A DNA stretch of 64,000 nt, from NCBI GenBank assembly GCA_015179045.1, contig WHUZ01000054.1:124001-188000 (forward strand). Reading direction: 5' to 3'. Position 1 is the stretch's first letter. The number at the start of each line of letters is the position of its first letter. A program made the position numbers and the translations under genes. Under the pieces are notes generated by a model. That model had not been told where the DNA came from, did not search any database, and worked only from the letters and a program-made list of their open reading frames with translations. Positions 58,837-64,000 of the stretch are shown piece by piece. The DNA comes from Kalaharituber pfeilii. Lineage: Eukaryota > Ascomycota > Pezizomycetes > Pezizales > Pezizaceae.

Positions 58837-61075
58837 AAGACAGTATGACTTGCCAACGTTGTTAATTAAAGGCACGAGAACACTTCTGACTGAGAACACT
58901 AGGTAGTGAAAACTCTATGGTAACTTTGCCCGTCAATTTTCAAGCCCTAAACGGAGAAAGTTTGGAATAAAAAGGCTATGGGCTAATTATTTATGTACCA
59001 TATATCCCAACGTCATTCGTAAGGAAAAAAGGCTTTGTCGGACGCCTGAGATCTATAAGGATTGCCTCTACACAGAAGTAATTATCTTGAGATCAAATCC
59101 TAGATTGTGTACTTCAAAATGACCACAGAGGCGGGGTACTTATACATGCAAATTCACTTTCAGCTTTAAAGCGACTTGCAGAATTGCAGTACCTGGTGAA
59201 TTATACATTAACAAACAAATGACGAATGAAGCAGAGTCCCTATGTTTCAATAACCCTTCGATATGCAGTACATGGAGTACATGGATTCTTAGTTACGGAA
59301 AGTACATACGAAGGAATATTATTTTGAATGGAACAGAAGAAAATGTTTTCGTTAGGGAATCAAAAATGCTGTCCTATTGTACTTGCTGTTTCGGAAAGTA
59401 TTGGAGCGCTGCATCACTCTTATGCGCTATTCGCACTTTGGAATAGTGCAAAGTGTTATGCAGCGTTCCAATACTTTCCGAAACAGCGAGTATGTATGTC
59501 GGTTCCTCACATCAGTTTAAGGCATATGCAAAGCACGATGATGGCTTGTAGGAGGTAGGCGGCTAGTTGTCTCGGCGACGACCGGCACACCAGCTGGAGG
59601 GAGTATCCTGAATTCTCTATCTGAATACGATGGAATCTATAGCCGTAATATCGTCAAAATCTATCTTCACTATAATACAATTCTTGGAATTTACATAGAG
59701 ATGCATTCATGTCCAATAGTTCAATGGGAGGCAGTGCTACTGAAGTAGAGTACCCTACACACAGGTTGCTAGACCTGGTCAACAGGAAGCAACTTCAACG
59801 ATATGCAGCTTGATTGTATTGTAGATCTTTGCTTATCACAGCAGAAACTCCAGTTGGGAATATTGGGAACATCGGCCCGCGCTGAGGCAACGGCCTGCGC
59901 AACGGCTTGGAAGAAGGGGCTGGGGTGACCACACAGGGGTTGGCGGGATTAGTCTCATGGCGGGATGGACAGGTGCACCATTCTGAGAAGTTGACGCCTT
60001 GGCTGGAACGGCAATCATGGCAATCATCATTAGACAGAAGCGCAGCGCAACATCTGTGAGCTTGAAATACGTGACTGGGGTTCGTTAAGCTAACTTTTGG
60101 AGCAGCTGGAGCGAGATGCAGACCCCCACACCGCGCACAGATTTCCCATCTTTTGTTCAATTACTGATACACCCAAGCGCACCGCTCTAGGAGATCACTG
60201 TCAGAAGCCCAAAGCTGAGGATACTATGGAGTCCTGCTCCGTCATCTCGCATGGTTATTGACAGCTTTCCGAATATCCATATCCCGCAAGCCTCGTAGCC
60301 ACAATACCGATTTCCTTGTGTAGGCCTCGCAGTTCAGGAGCCGATGTCCGAATTATAAGCATTCAGCATAGCACATCGGCGTGATTGCAGATATATCGCC
60401 AGATCGTCAACCATGTTCCTGCTCTCCCATTAACTACAAGTATCCCCTGCCCTTACCCCACCAATCTCAATTTCAGAGCTATACATAGGTCATGGAGCGG
60501 TTGCAAGCAGCCTGCTGCAACTGCCATGCATCTGGCTGGGGACTGCTCGTACCCCAGAATGCAGATAAATCTATCAAGACTCGAGCCATTTACCTACCAT
60601 TGAGCCTGAAGTAAAATATACGGCGACTGACATTTCAAGTTGATCAGAGGATGTTGCTTTTCTAAACTAGTTTTTTTATCATGCTTTCATTTCTCCACTT
60701 ACTGATTAGACCACGTGAGCGCATGTGATCTCGGTGAGGAAGGGCTTGCCTCTCTATGGCTATGGGCTAACGGGCCGCATTAATGCGCAAGAGCAAAGGC
60801 GGACAGTGGGGTAATGAAACCCGGAGTAGCGAAGGCTGGGGTAGAGGGTAAATTAGACAACTGGATTGCTGTCACTCCCAGCAGGGTATGTAGTCTCATT
60901 CAAGGCCCTGGTCTTTAGTTTACCTCCACGTTGTTTGCCCTTACCCACGTTTCACTCAGTGAGGCAAATAAGTATGGGGCGGGGTGCCCCGACTATTCCT
61001 TCCACTGGTCGTACTTCAAGGGCAAGATTCCCGGTATCCCTCAAGCAACTTTCGAGTTAAGGGCAACGATTCAAG
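58708..61075. other. gene-poor stretch with a MITE
   Basis: Right arm of the inverted repeat, then A/T-rich DNA and the MITE at 59382. 59795-60160 (-) is a Cys-rich frame of 121 codons without a signal peptide or known domain. 60700-61075 is the promoter region of the transporter gene. Confidence 0.5.
59382..59490. mobile_element. 109-bp MITE with long near-perfect inverted repeats
   Basis: The left half (CTTGCTGTTTCGGAAAGTAT, then TGGAGCGCTGCAT) pairs with the right half (ATGCAGCGTTCCA, then ATACTTTCCGAAACAGCGAG) over nearly the entire length, with few mismatches. TA lies on both sides (59380-59381 and 59491-59492). A transcript would fold into a hairpin of about 50 bp. The ends differ from those of the other TA-flanked elements here. 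Confidence 0.75.
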
Positions 61076-62926
61076 ATGGTTCGCGTAACGAATGTTTACG
61101 CGATTTGCGCGTTTGCAGCAATTGGTGTGCTATGAATATTCTCCTTTAGTATAGATCCTCAATGCTCACTTGAAGTCAGGTGGTGGTCTGTTTGGTTTTG
61201 ATATTAGTTCTATGTCCGGGGTGTTGGGCACAAATGCATACAAGAATTACTTCGACCACCCTATTGGCTATCAGGTTTGTTCCACTCACATCTGAAGTAC
61301 GCCAGGGTGTTACTGATTTCTCTCTAGCAAGGAGGAATAACTGCTTCTATGCCCGCAGGTTCACTCCTCGGTGCCCTTGTTTCATCATATCTGGGAGACT
61401 ACTTCTCTCGGAAGGTTGCTATTCAGATTGGTGCTGTGATCTGGATCATTGGCTCAATGTACGCTTCTTCAACTTCTGCGGAATTTTATTTAGCTAACGA
61501 GTATTATAGTATTCAAGCCGCCTCTCAAAATATTGGGATGCTTGTTGCTGGGCGTATTATCGCTGGTACCTGTGTCGGTATCACGTCGTCTCTCGTGCCA
61601 GTATACCAATCCGAAATCGCACCAAAGGAAATTCGAGGTAGAATTGTCTCTCTTCAGCAATGGGCTATTACCTGGGGTATTCTGATTCAATACTTTATTC
61701 AGTATGGCTGTTCGTTTGTTGGTGGTGGACCCAATCACCCCACCCAAAACCCGAACGCTTTCCGTATCCCATGGGGTGTTCAGGCAGTTCCTGGTCTTAT
61801 TCTCGTTGTTGGATTGATTTGGTTCCCCAGGTCTCCCAGATGGCTTGCATCCAAGGACAGGTGGGATGAAGCTCTCGGTGTTCTTGCTGATATTCACGGA
61901 AACGGAAACGCCAATGATCCCAAGGTCTTAGCGGAGTTTAAGGAGATTGAAGACAGTATTAGGTTCGAGAGAGAGGTTGCCATCAGCTCATACACTGCTT
62001 TGATTCAGCCACAGATGGCAAAGCGTGTCTTTCTTGGTATGAGCATTCAGATGTGGTCTCAACTCTGTGGAATGAACGTCATGAGTAAGTCAACCTCTTG
62101 TTACGAAAACTATCTTGAATAGGAAAACTACTGATTGCCTATTTTCATTAGTGTACTACATTGTCTACGTCATGCAAGGTGCTGGTATTGAGGATCCTCT
62201 CCTTACTGCCTCCATTCAGTACATTATCAACGTCGTCATGACTATTCCAGCAATTCTGTGGATGGACCGATGGGGACGTCGTCCTACCTTGTTGCTCGGT
62301 TCTTTAGGTATGATGACCTGGCTGTTCATCTCTGGTGCGATCCAGGGCGCCTTTGGTGAAACAAATCCCGATACTTCATCCGAGGTTACATGGTTATTGG
62401 TTGGCAAGCAGAATCAAGCAAAGGCCGTCGTTGCTTGCTCATATCTCTTTGTTGCTACCTTTGCAACCTCCTGGGGTCCTGTCTCCTGGACGTGAGTTTT
62501 TTTTTTCCCCTATCCTCATTATCCTCATATGCATATCCAGGTCAATACTAACGGCAGCCAAGATACCCTGCTGAAATCTACCCTCTTAAAATCCGTGCCA
62601 AAGCTGTGTCTCTCTCCACTGCTACCAACTGGACATGGAACTGTGCGCTTGCCTTCGCAGTCCCACCACTTCTTCGTTCTATCAACTGGAAGATGTATAT
62701 GATCTTTGCCACATTTAACGGCTGCGCTCTCATTCACATGTTTTTGGCTGCTCATGAGACAAAGGGAAAGACTCTTGAAGAGATGGATGAAGTTTTCGAT
62801 GGCACTCACAGGGCCTGGCACAGGGCTCCTACGGGGTCTAGGCTCGACGAGATCGCCGCGGATATCGAGGCGGGCAAGGTGAAGGTTACGCACATCAATC
62901 AGACAGCTGAGAAGGCAGAAGCTTGA
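61076..62926 (+). CDS. hexose transporter, MFS sugar porter family
   Basis: Six exons (61076-61124, 61180-61274, 61328-61458, 61510-62084, 62152-62491, 62563-62926) give 517 residues, normal for a fungal hexose transporter. Joins restore family signatures: GGGLFGFDISSMSG in helix 1; GRIIAGTCVG then YQSEIAPKEIRGR near residue 105; PRSPRWL near 195; QMWSQLCGMNVMMYY near 271; DRWGRRPTLLLG near 322; and SWTYPAEIYPLKIRAKA near 394. Twelve transmembrane helices are expected, with both tails cytosolic. It takes up glucose or related hexoses with protons at the plasma membrane. It most resembles the high-affinity glucose transporter group, but substrate cannot be fixed from motifs. Intron 3 (61459-61509) is 51 nt, has a perfect GCTAACGA branch site and contains no stop in frame. 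A terminal EGV/AEKAEA-type acidic tail follows the last helix. Confidence 0.95.
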
Positions 62927-64000
62927 GGTTTTCAGCCCTTTGGTTTGTAGGGTTTTTTTTGCTGTAATGTGAGTGGATGTGACGGATGATTTATTCGTGT
63001 TCGACACACATTCTTTTTTATATCTTTATTTCTAGCGGTTGTAAAGATGTATTATGGATAAAAACTGGCCAGTGCCGTATTACGCCGGCCGATAGTTTTA
63101 TGTGAATATGAATCGTATGAGTATAACGGTAGAAACAAATATTCCTATGAACGTTGAATTTGGAGACTTCAGTAAATGCAAACTTCGGCAACACTAATTT
63201 GGGTTCAATCTTCAGCCGAGCTACTATGTCTGTATTGTCCTTCCAACCGGGAAGGTCCTGAAAGGCCATCTAGCCTCGAACATGAAGCAGACTGCCGTAG
63301 AGTGCCTTGTGGCTTGGTATGAGACTAGCAGCCTGCCTAGTTCTTCCCACCTCGCTGAATAGAAAACGGCAATTTTGTTGATCGTCTCAAGCAACAAAAG
63401 TCCTTTTCTCACATTCCTACTGCAATTTTAAATGATACCAATTAAAAAAAAGCTAAAAAACTTAACAGACTAGATCTGCACGTTGATTTGGTCAATCAGA
63501 GGTAATTTGCATTAACTACTTTTGTTTCCTTCTATTATAACCTAGAATGCATATAATACAGAATTTTGAGCAATCTCAGACATCTGCCGGGTAATATTGA
63601 TTGCCCCGCGACACAGGATATAGCGAATGTACTTCAGCACTAACCGAATTGAGGAGTGGTTTTTGGATATCCTGCTTGTATTACACTGCATAAATTCGAT
63701 GTGAATGGAGGGTATAAAGTTCAATTTTACTATCTTCGCGTGATGCTTCGTATACCGTGGGAGTGACATCTCGATTGGATTTAACCTTATGTCAAGATGA
63801 CCAAATCTCGTAGTCTATTGATCCTAGGCTCTGGTGCGATGCCGCATGTGATATTCCCTCGCGTTTTGGCTGCCTTACTGTTGATGGATGCTGCAGTTAT
63901 ATACATAAAGCGGTAGGTGATAATGTTGAGCAGATTGGTTTGTAATGCTGAGACCCTATCGCTTCTCGGAGTTCACATGATTGGCTTTGAGACTATCACA
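62927..64000. other. 3' flank and intergenic DNA to window end
   Basis: Downstream region of the transporter gene. The only structure noted is the 19-base motif at 63311-63329. The remaining frames are short and unrecognised. Confidence 0.5.
63311..63329 (-). repeat. 19-bp dispersed motif, second exact copy
   Basis: GGCTTGGTATGAGACTAGC is the exact reverse complement of 30133-30151. Confidence 0.6.

Noticed and set aside
59795..60160. Cys-rich 121-codon frame (CxxC and CxC pairs), possible zinc finger or effector
   Set aside because: No signal peptide and no known zinc-finger spacing. Proline-rich remainder. Too weak to list as a gene.

Overview
The window is nuclear DNA of a filamentous ascomycete (Pezizomycotina). 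The evidence is a HET-C homologue, a DUF3433-type membrane protein, and genes split by short spliceosomal introns (51-332 nt, most 50-90 nt) with GT-AG ends and CTAAC-like branch points. Only eight protein genes are well supported in 64 kb, about one per 8 kb. That is several times sparser than a compact ascomycete genome. The space between genes is filled with small transposable elements, foldbacks and homopolymers. A repeat-expanded genome (truffle- or morel-like Pezizomycetes, or another TE-rich lineage) would fit, but the species cannot be read from the sequence.

Layout. 1-8 kb: no credible gene; three small insertions, one of them a poly(A) retroposon. 8.1-8.7 kb (-): small GPI-anchored surface protein. 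11.9-13.1 kb (-): 392-residue orphan. 13.4-15.5 kb: cluster of foldback and pogo-like elements. 16.7-19.1 kb (-): 782-residue protein with a Pro-rich N-terminus and a C-terminal hydrophobic anchor. 19-27 kb: gene-poor. 27.2-29.8 kb (-): HET-C allorecognition protein. 31.1-31.6 kb: decayed Tc1/pogo-type transposase. 32.3-35.4 kb (-): four-exon DUF3433-like membrane protein. 35.4-41 kb: G and C tracts, a 461-bp element with a perfect 27-bp terminal inverted repeat, and a 955-bp hAT-like element. 41.1-45.6 kb (-): very large, probably mitochondrial, PPR-like protein. 48.6-51.0 kb (+): seven-exon PARP-type zinc finger/AT-hook protein. 52.6 kb: second copy of the retroposon. 54.2-55.4 kb (+): unrecognised HExxH protein. 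55.4-61 kb: transition-riddled inverted repeats and a MITE. 61.1-62.9 kb (+): six-exon hexose transporter.

The genes do not form a pathway or a biosynthetic cluster; they look like ordinary scattered fungal loci. The most original content is (i) a short SINE-like family seen twice with target-site duplications, (ii) several unrelated TA-flanked non-autonomous elements, (iii) a dispersed GTCTCG/AACCAGAC hairpin motif family, (iv) a HExxH protein with a downstream Glu in gluzincin spacing, and (v) an AT-hook protein whose hooks sit just after phase-2 introns, as if the hook exons had been duplicated. All exon joins were made by eye from splice signals and reading frame.
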